A stretch of 64,000 bases of DNA from an uncultured Pelagibacteraceae bacterium (GTDB taxonomy: Bacteria > Pseudomonadota > Alphaproteobacteria > Pelagibacterales > Pelagibacteraceae): contig CACJSY010000002.1 of the NCBI GenBank assembly GCA_902596205.1, forward strand, positions 62,001-126,000, read 5' to 3'. The translations under genes were made by a program, and so were the position numbers. Positions 29,784-37,558 of the stretch are shown in pieces (within the stretch, counting starts at the first letter, position 1; every line of letters begins with the position of its first letter). The notes under the pieces were generated by a model that saw only the letters and a program-made list of their open reading frames with translations, was not told the DNA's origin and searched no databases.

Positions 29784-31076
29784 TTAAGCAGCTAAAGCTT
29801 GTTTGATGTCCGCAATAATATCATCTGGGTGTTCGATACCTATAGACAGTCTTACGTAGCCTGGTGTAACACCTGCAGCTGCTAATGCTGCATCGTCTAA
29901 CTGACTATGCGTTGTAGTTGCAGGGTGTATCGCTAAACTTCTTGCGTCACCTATATTAGCAACGTGGTAAAGCATCTTTAAGTTATCAATAAACTTTGCA
30001 CCAGCATCCTTAGTACCTAAGTCCATTCCAACTAATGAGCCGTATCCACCTTGCATATATTTCTTAGCTCTCTCTTTAATCTCACCTTGGTGATTAGTAG
30101 GGTAGATTACATTCTTAACTTTCTTCTGTGTTTCTAAGAAAGTAACAACTTTTTCTGCATTGCTACAATGTTGTTTCATTCTTAGAGCTACTGTTTCCAA
30201 ACCTTGAATAATTTGGAAAGCATTAAATGGACTTAAAGGAGCGCCCAAGTCTCTCAATAAAACCACTCTCGCTCTTATCACAAAAGGAATGTTGGCTCCT
30301 GTTAACTGAGGAACTGCATCTGCCCAAACGGCACCACCATAACTTTGATCTGGTTCGTTTATTAATGGTTGTCTTTTTCTGTCTTTGATCCAGTCAAAGT
30401 TTCCACCATCAACAATTATTCCACCAATTGAAGTTCCGTGACCACCAATATATTTAGTCAAAGAGTGCATTACGATTGCAGCACCATGCGCTAAAGGTTT
30501 ACAAATTACGGGTGATGCAGTGTTATCGATAATTAAAGGTATGCCTTTTTTTCTACCAATATCTGCAACTTCTTTGATTGGGAACACTCGAAGGTAAGGA
30601 TTTGGACAAGACTCACCATAGTAAGCTCTTGTTTTATCATCAGTTACTTTCTCAAAGTTTTTAGGATCCGCAGGATCTGCAAATCTAACTTCAATACCTT
30701 GTTGTCTTAAAGTATTTTTAAACAAGTTAACTGTACCTCCGTATAAGTCAGTTGAAGCAACAATATTGTCTCCAGCTTGTGCTAAGTTTTGAACACACAT
30801 TGCTGATGCTGCTTGACCTGAACCTACCGCTAATGCAGCTACACCACCTTCAAGTGCTGCAACTCTTTTCTCTAACACATCAACTGTTGGATTCATTATA
30901 CGTGTATAAATATTACCAAATTCTTTTAGACCGAATAAATTTGCAGCATGTTCTGCATTTTTAAATTGGTAAGAAGTTGTTTGGTAAATTGGAACTGCTA
31001 CGGCTGTAGTCGTAGGATCTGCCCTGTAATCGCTACCATGTAAGCCAATAGTTTCCGGATGTTTAAAATCAGCCAT
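29784..31076 (-). CDS. metY: O-acetylhomoserine sulfhydrylase (PLP-dependent)
   Basis: The protein has 430 residues. It makes homocysteine from O-acetylhomoserine and sulfide, or methionine from methanethiol. The PLP lysine is K208 in MHSLTKYIGGHGTSIGG, and NIYTRIMNPTVDVLEKRVAALEGG is the family phrase. The length and the GGHGTSIGG motif indicate the MetY/OAH type, not MetB/MetC. A GGGGGAAAATCA leader gives a usable SD seven bases before the ATG. The 290-base leader holds a SAM-II/SAM-V riboswitch pair, so expression falls when SAM is high. Confidence 0.95.
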   Translation of the reverse strand: MADFKHPETIGLHGSDYRADPTTTAVAVPIYQTTSYQFKNAEHAANLFGLKEFGNIYTRIMNPTVDVLEKRVAALEGGVAALAVGSGQAASAMCVQNLAQAGDNIVASTDLYGGTVNLFKNTLRQQGIEVRFADPADPKNFEKVTDDKTRAYYGESCPNPYLRVFPIKEVADIGRKKGIPLIIDNTASPVICKPLAHGAAIVMHSLTKYIGGHGTSIGGIIVDGGNFDWIKDRKRQPLINEPDQSYGGAVWADAVPQLTGANIPFVIRARVVLLRDLGAPLSPFNAFQIIQGLETVALRMKQHCSNAEKVVTFLETQKKVKNVIYPTNHQGEIKERAKKYMQGGYGSLVGMDLGTKDAGAKFIDNLKMLYHVANIGDARSLAIHPATTTHSQLDDAALAAAGVTPGYVRLSIGIEHPDDIIADIKQALAA

Positions 31077-31116
31077 TGATTTTCCCCCTTACTGTTTCTC
31101 TAATTGTCTCGTTCAT
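31069..31116 (-). CDS. Second short reading frame in the metY leader
   Basis: On the minus strand an ATG overlaps the stop of the preceding short frame in an ATGA arrangement, and the frame reads MNETIRETVRGKING. Its TGA lies inside the first codons of metY, so the two overlap by eight bases. The metY SD lies within it. The layout suggests that ribosomes pass from the first short frame through this one to metY. Translation of the peptide is an inference from layout alone. Confidence 0.4.
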   Translation of the reverse strand: MNETIRETVRGKING

Positions 31117-31163
31117 TTTTTTCTCCATTTTAGAGAAGAATGAACGGAGTAAATTCTGCTCAT
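31113..31163 (-). CDS. First short reading frame in the metY leader, under the SAM-V control region
   Basis: An AAGGAG (31172-31167) lies three bases before an ATG that opens the 16-residue frame MSRIYSVHSSLKWRKK. This SD directly follows the SAM-V aptamer core, so SAM binding would hide it. The frame ends in ATGA together with the next short frame. The spacing between SD and ATG is short but workable. The peptide may be a leader peptide that couples SAM sensing to metY translation. Confidence 0.45.
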   Translation of the reverse strand: MSRIYSVHSSLKWRKK

Positions 31164-31164
31164 C

Positions 31165-31222
31165 TTCTCCTTTTTAGTACTTTGGCAAATGCCAGGTGTA
31201 CAATACGGTTCAAATACCCGGT
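31165..31222 (-). promoter_or_regulatory. SAM-V type riboswitch (second aptamer of the metY leader)
   Basis: On the minus strand CCGGGT (31221-31216) pairs with ACCTGG (31197-31192), with the loop reading TATTTGAACCGTATTG. A GTAC in the loop (31201-31198) pairs with GTAC downstream (31180-31177) as a pseudoknot, followed by TAAAAAGGAG. The loop sequence closely follows the SAM-II core seen in marine metX leaders. The position over a ribosome binding site fits the SAM-V class known from SAR11, where SAM binding blocks translation. Assignment between SAM-II and SAM-V is by position and by the adjoining SD. Confidence 0.8.
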
Positions 31223-31240
31223 TTAATTTTAGATTTTTCC

Positions 31241-31269
31241 AAAAAAAAACCACCGACTAAAGCGGTGGT
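31241..31269 (-). terminator. Intrinsic terminator, expression platform of the SAM-II riboswitch
   Basis: On the minus strand ACCACCG (31269-31263) pairs with CGGTGGT (31255-31249) with a 7-base loop, followed by at least eight T residues. The stretch CGCTTTAG across the 5' arm and loop (31264-31257) is the exact complement of CTAAAGCG in the aptamer core (31290-31283). The two pairings exclude each other, so SAM binding would free the terminator to form. Confidence 0.85.
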
Positions 31270-31279
31270 CAGATTGACA

Positions 31280-31335
31280 TTGCGCTTTAGCAGGATTTAT
31301 TAAGCGCCCGCAAGTTGCTTTAACTCAGCGCTAAA
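31280..31335 (-). promoter_or_regulatory. SAM-II riboswitch (first aptamer of the metY leader)
   Basis: On the minus strand the P1 stem is AGCGC (31332-31328) with GCGCT (31307-31303). The loop has TGAGTTAAAGCAACTTGC. GCGG (31311-31308) pairs with CTGC near 31290-31293 as the pseudoknot, and the invariant GCTAAA follows. The arrangement superimposes on the known SAM-II aptamer. It is placed right after a promoter and right before an intrinsic terminator, so it controls transcription elongation into metY. Confidence 0.88.
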
Positions 31336-31337
31336 TA

Positions 31338-31367
31338 ATACTATCAAAATTCTCAATTAATTGTCAA
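31338..31367 (-). promoter_or_regulatory. Promoter of the metY riboswitch transcript
   Basis: On the minus strand a perfect TTGACA (31367-31362) is followed after 18 bases by TAGTAT (31343-31338). The predicted start falls near 31331, the first base pair of the SAM-II P1 stem, so the aptamer would sit at the very 5' end of the mRNA. The promoter lies in the gap after the VOC gene. Confidence 0.6.
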
Positions 31368-31370
31368 TGA

Positions 31371-31766
31371 CTAATTTTTTAATGTTTTAAGCTCTAAAAC
31401 ATTGCCATGAGGATCTTTGATGAAGAAAGTCTCCTGCTCCTCTTTTTGGTCTTTAAATCGAGTGTAAGGCTTATCTAAATAATCAATATTATTTTTCTTT
31501 AAATTTTCTTTTATTTTTTCAAAGATTTTTGGATCTAAATGAACTCCAAAATGAGGGACTGGTACTGACCCCATATCTACGTCATGTCTTTCTGAAGGTA
31601 ATTTCATATTAGTTTTGTGTAAAGTTAGCTCATTACCCCAAAAATCAACATCAACCCATTTACCTTCTTCTCTATTACCTAACTTACATTCTAAGATTTT
31701 TTCATAGAAATGCACCGAGTCTGTCAGATCTCCAGCTGGTACTGCTAAATGAAATGGTCTACTCAT
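31371..31766 (-). CDS. VOC (glyoxalase/bleomycin-resistance fold) family protein
   Basis: The protein has 131 residues. It starts [26 protein letters not shown], the usual first beta-alpha unit of the fold, and ends with [14 protein letters not shown], where a metal-ligand Glu is normally found. His, His and Glu residues that could hold a metal are present. Members include dioxygenases, isomerases and lyases, so the reaction is not known. It lies between the divergent cysE gene and the metY leader on the metY strand. Confidence 0.82.
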   Translation of the reverse strand: MSRPFHLAVPAGDLTDSVHFYEKILECKLGNREEGKWVDVDFWGNELTLHKTNMKLPSERHDVDMGSVPVPHFGVHLDPKIFEKIKENLKKNNIDYLDKPYTRFKDQKEEQETFFIKDPHGNVLELKTLKN

Positions 31767-31820
31767 GCGTTTTATATATATTTTTCTTTAAATTTATCAA
31801 GTAGACATTATATAAGTATT

Positions 31821-32399
31821 ATGAGCGATTACATAGAGTCTATAAAAAAAAGAGATCCTGCGGCAAAATCTATAGTGAGTATCATCCTCACTTATCCTGG
31901 AGTTAAGGCAGTTTTTTTTCATCATATATCTAACTTCTTTTACAAGGCAGGATTTGATCTTATTGCAAGGATTATTTCACAGACTGTAAGATTTTTTACA
32001 GGTATTGAAATTCATCCAGGTGCTAAAATCGGAAAAAATTTATTTATTGACCACGGCATGGGAGTTGTTATTGGCGAGACTTCTGAAATTGGAAATAACG
32101 TAACAATTTATCATGCGGTAACTTTAGGTGGTAGCTCACCAAGTATAGATAGCGAAAAGCAACGTCATGAAAAAAGACACCCGACGATAGGTGATGATGT
32201 AGTTATTGGTTCTGGAGCTCAAATAATCGGTCCTGTAAAAGTTGGAAAAGGAGCAAGGATAGCTGCAAATGCTGTTGTGGTTAAGGATGTTCCTGAAAGC
32301 GCAACCATGGTTGGTATACCAGCTAAAGCGGTGAAATTAGAAAACCAAGGAAAATTTAAACCTTATGGTGTCGATGACAAAGTAAAAGATGAGCGCTAA
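31821..32399 (+). CDS. cysE: Serine O-acetyltransferase
   Basis: The protein has 192 residues from the ATG at 31821. It acetylates serine with acetyl-CoA, the first step of cysteine synthesis. The left-handed beta-helix shows [41 protein letters not shown], with the catalytic His in DHG and the later RHP. An upstream in-frame ATG at 31749 would overlap the divergent VOC gene, and the extra residues do not match the family. A TATAAG box lies four bases before the chosen start. It overlaps msrB by 11 bases, so sulfur-related genes are grouped here. Confidence 0.93.
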   Translation: MSDYIESIKKRDPAAKSIVSIILTYPGVKAVFFHHISNFFYKAGFDLIARIISQTVRFFTGIEIHPGAKIGKNLFIDHGMGVVIGETSEIGNNVTIYHAVTLGGSSPSIDSEKQRHEKRHPTIGDDVVIGSGAQIIGPVKVGKGARIAANAVVVKDVPESATMVGIPAKAVKLENQGKFKPYGVDDKVKDER

Positions 32400-32763
32400 A
32401 GATTGGGATCCTAATTTAACACCAGAACAAAATTATGTTTTAAAACAGGAGGGAACAGAGTCTCCTGGAAGCAGCCCATTAAACAATGAAAAGAGAGAGG
32501 GTTCTTATCACTGTGTTGGTTGTGGAACAAAGTTATTTGAGTCGAGCACAAAGTATGAAAGTGGGTCTGGTTGGCCATCTTTTTTTGAGTCGTTACCAAA
32601 TGTTTTTGAAGAAAAAAAAGATATGCACATTGGTTATCCAAGAACAGAGTATCATTGTAAAAAATGTGGTGGTCATCACGGACATGTTTTTGATGATGGA
32701 CCTAAACCTACAGGAAAGAGATATTGTAATAATGGTGTTTGTTTAATATTTAAACCAAAATAA
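32389..32763 (+). CDS. msrB: Peptide methionine-(R)-S-oxide reductase
   Basis: The protein has 124 residues. MsrB repairs oxidised methionine. Two zinc-binding CxxC pairs are present (CVGCG and CKKCG), with the conserved [27 protein letters not shown] and the catalytic Cys in KRYCNNG. No signal peptide is present, so it is cytoplasmic. The start overlaps cysE by 11 bases and the stop overlaps the next ATG by one base. Confidence 0.95.
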   Translation: MSAKDWDPNLTPEQNYVLKQEGTESPGSSPLNNEKREGSYHCVGCGTKLFESSTKYESGSGWPSFFESLPNVFEEKKDMHIGYPRTEYHCKKCGGHHGHVFDDGPKPTGKRYCNNGVCLIFKPK

Positions 32764-33500
32764 TGTCTACAAAAAATTCTAAATTTCTCGACCTAAGTAA
32801 AAGATATCCTTTTCTAAAAAAATTTTATTTATTTTACAATATTTATATTAGAAATTTTAAATTTTTATTTAAAAGTTCTCAATTCGGAGAAGAAAAAAAA
32901 ATATTAGAATTATTTGATAAGGACTTTAAAGGAGTATACGTAGATCTAGGGTGTTTCCATCCCACTAGATCAAATAATACTTTAGAGATGTTTAAAAAAG
33001 GCTGGTATGGTTTAAATATTGATTTAAATCCTTTAACTATTGATTTATTTAATTATGCGAGACCATCTGATATAAACATCTGTTCAGCAATATCTAATAA
33101 AAAAACTAAAAAAAAACTCTTTTTTTTGGGCGATTTTGACTCAAAAAATACTTTGGATTCAAATCACAAAAATTGGTTAAGCAAACATTTCAAAATCAGC
33201 AAAAAAGATTTTAAAATTAAGAATATTAAAACGAACACTTTAAATAGTTTATTTAAAAAATATGATTTTTATAAAATAGATTTCATGAATATTGATATAG
33301 AGGGACATGAACTTGAAGTTATAAAATCAGTGGATTTTAAAGAGTTTGATATTAAAGTGATATGTGTAGAAATACTGGATTACAATAAGAGCTCAAAAAA
33401 CAAAAAGAAAAAATTAATATCGTATCTAAAAAAAAAAGGATACTTTCAAAAAGGGAAATCAGAAATTAATTATATTTTTCAAAAAAAACAACAAAACTAA
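32763..33500 (+). CDS. FkbM-family SAM-dependent methyltransferase
   Basis: The protein has 245 residues, very Lys-rich. The Rossmann core opens with GVYVDLGCFHPTRSNNTLEMFKKGWYGLNIDLNP, and the FkbM signature DFMNIDIEGHELEVIKSVDF lies near residue 175. Family members methylate sugars or other small hydroxyl compounds, often in surface glycan synthesis. The stop codon of msrB overlaps its ATG. The base composition is poorer in GC than its sulfur-metabolism neighbours, much like the 4165-8600 block, so it may be a more recent arrival. The substrate is unknown. Confidence 0.85.
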   Translation: MSTKNSKFLDLSKRYPFLKKFYLFYNIYIRNFKFLFKSSQFGEEKKILELFDKDFKGVYVDLGCFHPTRSNNTLEMFKKGWYGLNIDLNPLTIDLFNYARPSDINICSAISNKKTKKKLFFLGDFDSKNTLDSNHKNWLSKHFKISKKDFKIKNIKTNTLNSLFKKYDFYKIDFMNIDIEGHELEVIKSVDFKEFDIKVICVEILDYNKSSKNKKKKLISYLKKKGYFQKGKSEINYIFQKKQQN

Positions 33501-33633
33501 TCAACTTTTGATTTTAAAATTATCCACACACTTTAAAGGTTTTTGAATACAACCTATGAAAGTCATAGAATCAGATTGCGATGTCCTCTAGACCAAGGCT
33601 GCATAAATTTGTAAGACTGTCATTTCACCCACC

Positions 33634-34194
33634 ATGAAGAAAAACATTATTTCCCTATTTATAAGTTTATTCTTTTCTCTTTTTACATCACATTTAAATG
33701 CATCAGACCAACTCTGGAATTTAGCGCAAGAAGGAAACAAAATTATTTTAATTAGGCATTCATTAGCTCCAGGTGGAGGGGACCCACCAGGATTTAAAAT
33801 TAATGATTGTAAGACACAAAGAAATTTAAATCTAACAGGCATAAAACAATCAAAAAAAATTGGTAAATTATTTAAACAAAATAAAGTTCCCGTAGACCAA
33901 GTTTTAAGCAGTCAATGGTGTAGATGCAAAGACACCGCTAAATATGCATTTGGAAATTATAAGGAATTTACAGCATTAAATTCTACATTCCAGTCTCCAT
34001 ACAACAGGAACGAGGGAAAACAATTAAAAGAACTTTATAATTTTGTGAAAAAATGGGACGGAAAAGGTAAAAATTTAATATTGATTACTCATTACAGTAT
34101 TATTACTGCTGTAACAACTGCAGTCCCAAGTTCAGGAGAAATAGTTATAGCTGATAAAAATTTTAAAGTTTTAGGAACAATTCAAACTGATTAA
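33634..34194 (+). CDS. Secreted histidine phosphatase superfamily protein
   Basis: The protein has 186 residues. A signal peptide (about 1-23) precedes the mature domain. The phosphoglycerate-mutase-like motif is LIRHSLAPG (RH with the phosphorylated His), and the second catalytic His is in LITHYSIITAV. SQWCRCKDTA is the usual third element. It is likely a periplasmic phosphatase of unknown substrate. The 133-base spacer before it contains a TTATCCACA sequence and a short CTATGA-AAG-TCATAG palindrome. Confidence 0.82.
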   Translation: MKKNIISLFISLFFSLFTSHLNASDQLWNLAQEGNKIILIRHSLAPGGGDPPGFKINDCKTQRNLNLTGIKQSKKIGKLFKQNKVPVDQVLSSQWCRCKDTAKYAFGNYKEFTALNSTFQSPYNRNEGKQLKELYNFVKKWDGKGKNLILITHYSIITAVTTAVPSSGEIVIADKNFKVLGTIQTD

Positions 34195-34535
34195 TTAAAA
34201 ATATAGTAAAGTATTGCAATAATTATAATATATTCAATAACGGTTTTTATTCTTATTAAGTTATCTTTATTTTCAAACTTTGAATTAATAAATAAGCTTA
34301 TTCGACCAAAAGTTAATTGAATAAGCGCAATGATAAAGACTATTCCTATCACAACGTAATAGAATTCAAAATTTTTAAAACCATAAAAACAAGCAGCTAT
34401 AAAAGTTAACCAAGAAATGTTTGAAACAAATAATGTAATTAAGAACCCTGATCCTTTTTTAAATAAACTTTGTGTTTTTATAAAAGTATAAGACCAAAGA
34501 AGAGTAAATAGAAAACCAAGGTATTTTATTATCAT
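34191..34535 (-). CDS. Small membrane protein of unknown function
   Basis: The protein has 114 residues and four hydrophobic helices (about 2-18, 28-50, 54-73 and 93-112) with a basic stretch FENKDNLIRIK between the last two. I recognise no family. It lies tail to tail with the histidine phosphatase gene, overlapping its stop by four bases, and is divergent from ccdA across 50 bases. It probably sits in the inner membrane. Confidence 0.65.
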   Translation of the reverse strand: MIIKYLGFLFTLLWSYTFIKTQSLFKKGSGFLITLFVSNISWLTFIAACFYGFKNFEFYYVVIGIVFIIALIQLTFGRISLFINSKFENKDNLIRIKTVIEYIIIIAILYYIFN

Positions 34536-34550
34536 GAGTTAATATTGTAA

Positions 34551-34579
34551 TTGCGGTAAAGATCAAAGGCAAATATAAA
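34551..34579 (+). promoter_or_regulatory. Probable ccdA promoter giving a leaderless mRNA
   Basis: TTGCGG (34551-34556) and TATAAA (34574-34579) are separated by 17 bases. The -10 box ends six bases before the ccdA ATG at 34586, so the predicted transcript begins on the start codon. No SD is present. Confidence 0.45.
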
Positions 34580-34585
34580 GTTTAT

Positions 34586-35299
34586 ATGATCGTAAAGTTA
34601 GTTTTTGCTTTTGGAGCTGGATTTATAAGTTTTTTAACTCCATGTGTATTGCCTATTATTCCAGGCTATATTTCCTACATTACTGGAAAAAATTTAGATG
34701 AAATTGAGCAAGACAGACGAAGTGTTCTTATTAAAACTATTTTATTTTCTTTAGGATTTTCACTTATATTTATTATTCTAGGTGCAACTGCTTCAGCTGT
34801 GGGAAATATATTATTATTTTTATCTAATGAATTAAGAATTGCAGCAGGAATTTTGATTATTCTTTTCTCTTTTCAAATGTTAGGTATTTTTAATTTTAGT
34901 TTCTTAAATCAAGAAAAAAGAATTGAAACTCAAAGCTATAAAAATAATTATGCTTTTCCATTATTAGTTGGTGCAGCTTTTGCTTTTGGATGGACCCCAT
35001 GCATTGGTCCCGTGTTAGGATCTATATTGGCTCTATCTGCAACAGAAGCTTCTGTTAGTACTGGAGTATTATTACTTTCATTTTACTCTTTAGGATTAGC
35101 AATCCCTTTTATTTTATCCGGCTATTATATGAGTAGATTTTTAACTACTAGAAAGGGTTTTAGTAAATATTATGGAAGAGTTACTAAAACTGGAGGAGTG
35201 ATTTTATTATTAACTGGAATATTAATTGCCACTAATCAAATTCAAGTTATTAGTTATTATATTTTGACAATCTTCCCGATCCTCACTACGCTTGGTTAA
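34586..35299 (+). CDS. ccdA: Cytochrome c biogenesis thiol transporter CcdA
   Basis: The protein has 237 residues and six helices. The two redox Cys lie in the paired motifs FLTPCVLPIIPGYISYI (helix 1) and GWTPCIGPVLGSI (helix 4). CcdA carries electrons from cytoplasmic thioredoxin across the inner membrane to keep apocytochrome thiols reduced. This is consistent with the c-type cytochromes elsewhere in the window. The stop overlaps the next ATG by one base (TAATG). Confidence 0.93.
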   Translation: MIVKLVFAFGAGFISFLTPCVLPIIPGYISYITGKNLDEIEQDRRSVLIKTILFSLGFSLIFIILGATASAVGNILLFLSNELRIAAGILIILFSFQMLGIFNFSFLNQEKRIETQSYKNNYAFPLLVGAAFAFGWTPCIGPVLGSILALSATEASVSTGVLLLSFYSLGLAIPFILSGYYMSRFLTTRKGFSKYYGRVTKTGGVILLLTGILIATNQIQVISYYILTIFPILTTLG

Positions 35300-36207
35300 T
35301 GACTGATATTTGTGTATTAGGAAATTTCGTAGCTGATAATACTTTCTATTCTGAAAAATTACCTACTAAAGGGCAAACTGTATTTGGTTCAGGCTTTCAA
35401 GTTGGACCTGGTGGCAAAGGATCTAACCAGGCAATTGCAGCAGCTAGGTTGAAAAGTAAAGTTAGTTTTTTAGGAAAAGTTGGTGACGATGAATATGGGA
35501 AAATGGCGATTGAGTTATATAAAAAAAATAATTTAAATCACAAAACAGTTTTTGTTTCCAATGAACATCCAACAGGAGTCGCTGGTATCATGGTTAATCA
35601 AACCGATGGCACAAACGCTATTATTGTTTACCCAGGCGCTTCTATGGAAATAACTATAGATGAGGTAAATAAATTTTCGAATTTAATTTCAAATTGCAAA
35701 GTTTTTTTAACTCAATTAGAAATCAAAACAGATGTGACTTTACACGCTTTAAAATTAGCAAAAAAAGGTAACGCAATTACTATTTTAAATCCAGCACCGG
35801 CTATAAAAATTGAAGATGAATTTTTCAAATATATCGATTTTTTTACTCCTAATGAAACTGAGGCGGAATTTTATTTTGGAAAAAAAATAGAAAATTATGA
35901 TCAAGCAAAAGAAGCAGGTGATTTTTTCATTAAAAAAGGTGTGAAAAACTCAATAATAACTCTAGGAGATAAAGGAATTTATTTTACAAATCAAAGTTCT
36001 AACTTTGCAATGCCAGCTCTAGATCTTAAGAACAAGGTAAAAGATACTACAGGAGCAGGTGATGCTTTTAGTGGGGCTTTAGCTTCTGGATTAGAGAAAA
36101 AAATGGATATTAAAGAATGTTTAAAATTTGCAATAAAAGTTTCAGGAATTTCTACTACCAAAAAAGGCGCTGCTGATGCAATGCCTTTTGCTAATGATAT
36201 AAAATGA
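35299..36207 (+). CDS. rbsK: PfkB-family sugar kinase, probable ribokinase
   Basis: The protein has 302 residues. It opens with VLGNFVADNTFYSEKLPTKG and GPGGKGSNQAIAAARL and closes with the catalytic TTGAGDAFSGALASGL, the full PfkB signature 1 and 2 set. The spacing and the GGKGSNQA phrase favour ribokinase, which makes ribose-5-phosphate from ribose and ATP. No ribose transporter is adjacent. The gene overlaps both neighbours by one and four bases. Other PfkB sugars cannot be excluded. Confidence 0.88.
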   Translation: MTDICVLGNFVADNTFYSEKLPTKGQTVFGSGFQVGPGGKGSNQAIAAARLKSKVSFLGKVGDDEYGKMAIELYKKNNLNHKTVFVSNEHPTGVAGIMVNQTDGTNAIIVYPGASMEITIDEVNKFSNLISNCKVFLTQLEIKTDVTLHALKLAKKGNAITILNPAPAIKIEDEFFKYIDFFTPNETEAEFYFGKKIENYDQAKEAGDFFIKKGVKNSIITLGDKGIYFTNQSSNFAMPALDLKNKVKDTTGAGDAFSGALASGLEKKMDIKECLKFAIKVSGISTTKKGAADAMPFANDIK

Positions 36208-36995
36208 TAAGGGATAAAGTCTTATTTTTAATTTTTTTGATCTTACCAAATTATTCTTTAGCATGTGATAAGGAAGATTTTTTAACTTTTGTTTCTGCTG
36301 AAAAAAACAAGTGTGTAGCACTCCAGCCTATTGGTGAAATAAAGCAAAATAAAAAAAACTTAATTATATTTTTACATGGTGATTTATCTTCTGGCGTAAA
36401 ACCTCCTGGAAAAAAAGGATATTGGAAATTAGGAAATGAATTGTTGTCAGAAAATGTTAACTTTTTCTTTCTCGCAAGACCTGGGTATACTCTTGACTCA
36501 GGTCGAAAATCTTATGGAAGCTATCAAGAAACTAGAAAAGCAAAGACTAATTATAAATGGGAGAAATTAGAGTTAGTTGCAAAAGCAGCCCAAAATCTCA
36601 AAGAACACTACAGAGCTAATAATTTAATTATGATTGGTCATTCTGGAGGCGCATTTTCTACAGCAACAATAAATAACCGAGTTCCAAAATTAATTGATAA
36701 AACAATATTAATTTCTTGCCCTTGTAATTTTGAGAAGTGGAGAAAAATGAAGGAAGAAAGTGTTTATAAACTTAAAACCTCACCTCATAGAAATATAAAT
36801 GGGATTTCCAAAGACTCTCATACAATCCTTATTGTTGGGAAAGATGACACAAATACATTTCCAATTTTATCAAAGAACTATCATGAAATGTTAATTACAA
36901 AGGGACTTAAAAGTGAACTTTATATAATTGAAGGCAAACACGCATCAGGATCTTTAGTTAATGCTTCAAAAATAATTACAAGATTTATTAATTAA
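36204..36995 (+). CDS. Secreted alpha/beta hydrolase
   Basis: The protein has 263 residues. An N-terminal signal segment (VLFLIFLILPNYSLA) suggests export. The fold shows IIFLHGDLSSG (oxyanion strand), the nucleophile GHSGGA near residue 148, and a late His in EGKHASGS. A Cys pair in ISCPCNFEKW is unusual. It may be an esterase or peptidase; no substrate is evident. The ATG overlaps the rbsK stop by four bases, and the stop overlaps the convergent grxC end by four bases. Confidence 0.8.
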   Translation: MIRDKVLFLIFLILPNYSLACDKEDFLTFVSAEKNKCVALQPIGEIKQNKKNLIIFLHGDLSSGVKPPGKKGYWKLGNELLSENVNFFFLARPGYTLDSGRKSYGSYQETRKAKTNYKWEKLELVAKAAQNLKEHYRANNLIMIGHSGGAFSTATINNRVPKLIDKTILISCPCNFEKWRKMKEESVYKLKTSPHRNINGISKDSHTILIVGKDDTNTFPILSKNYHEMLITKGLKSELYIIEGKHASGSLVNASKIITRFIN

Positions 36996-37246
36996 GAAAG
37001 GAGTTTATCTAATTCACCAGTTCTATTGGCTTCTTGAAGTTTATCATTTCCTCCAATGTAATGATCACCGATAAAAATTTGAGGAATAGTTCTTACACCA
37101 TTCGTTCTTTGAAGCATTTCTTTAGCATTAGCTGGATCTGCCCAAATATCAATTTCCTCTATCTCAACATTTTTTGTTTTTAACAAAGCTTTTGCTGCTG
37201 CGCAAAATGAACAAGGATTACCAGTATACATTGTGACTTTTTTCAT
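36992..37246 (-). CDS. grxC: Glutaredoxin 3
   Basis: The protein has 84 residues, the usual size. The dithiol site is CSFC in GNPCSFCAAAKALL, where many homologues have CPYC. The GSH-binding strand TIPQIFIGDHYIGGND is intact. It reduces disulfides with glutathione in the cytoplasm. It lies two bases downstream of a small TIGR03643-type gene on the same strand. Confidence 0.93.
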   Translation of the reverse strand: MKKVTMYTGNPCSFCAAAKALLKTKNVEIEEIDIWADPANAKEMLQRTNGVRTIPQIFIGDHYIGGNDKLQEANRTGELDKLLS

Positions 37247-37248
37247 AA

Positions 37249-37545
37249 TTAATATATATCAGTTATTTTTATTTTTTCTCTAAGTTTTTTTCTACCTAAT
37301 TGAAACTTTTTTCTGTGCTTGATGCTAGTATTATGTACTCTTTTTCTCCATAGCCTGAAAGAACCTGGTTTTAAATTTTTTCTCATTATCTTAATAACTT
37401 GAGACTCATTTTTTCCAGTTTTCTCTTTTATTTCTTCAAAAGTAATTCTATCGGCCCATGCAGCCCAAATAATCCAATTATCATCCTTTTCCTTTGGCTC
37501 AGGGTTTTTAACTTTTGTTTGAGGGATAAAACTTTTTTTCTTCAT
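37249..37545 (-). CDS. Small basic protein, TIGR03643-like
   Basis: The protein has 98 residues, strongly basic at the C-terminus. The central part IIWAAWADRITFEEIKEKTG followed by ESQVIKIMRKNLKPGSFRLWRKRV matches my memory of the TIGR03643 family: a short helix-turn-helix-like domain with the conserved PGSFRLWR phrase. It may bind nucleic acid, but no function is established. It starts 13 bases from the divergent LysE gene. Confidence 0.72.
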   Translation of the reverse strand: MKKKSFIPQTKVKNPEPKEKDDNWIIWAAWADRITFEEIKEKTGKNESQVIKIMRKNLKPGSFRLWRKRVHNTSIKHRKKFQLGRKKLREKIKITDIY

Positions 37546-37558
37546 AAATTTATATATA

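Noticed and set aside
31749-31820. ATG 31749 as the start of cysE
   Set aside because: It lies inside the divergent VOC gene start and adds residues unlike the CysE N-terminus; ATG 31821 fits the family.
32486-32746. An 86-residue frame inside msrB
   Set aside because: It overlaps msrB in another frame, has no family features, and msrB is well supported.
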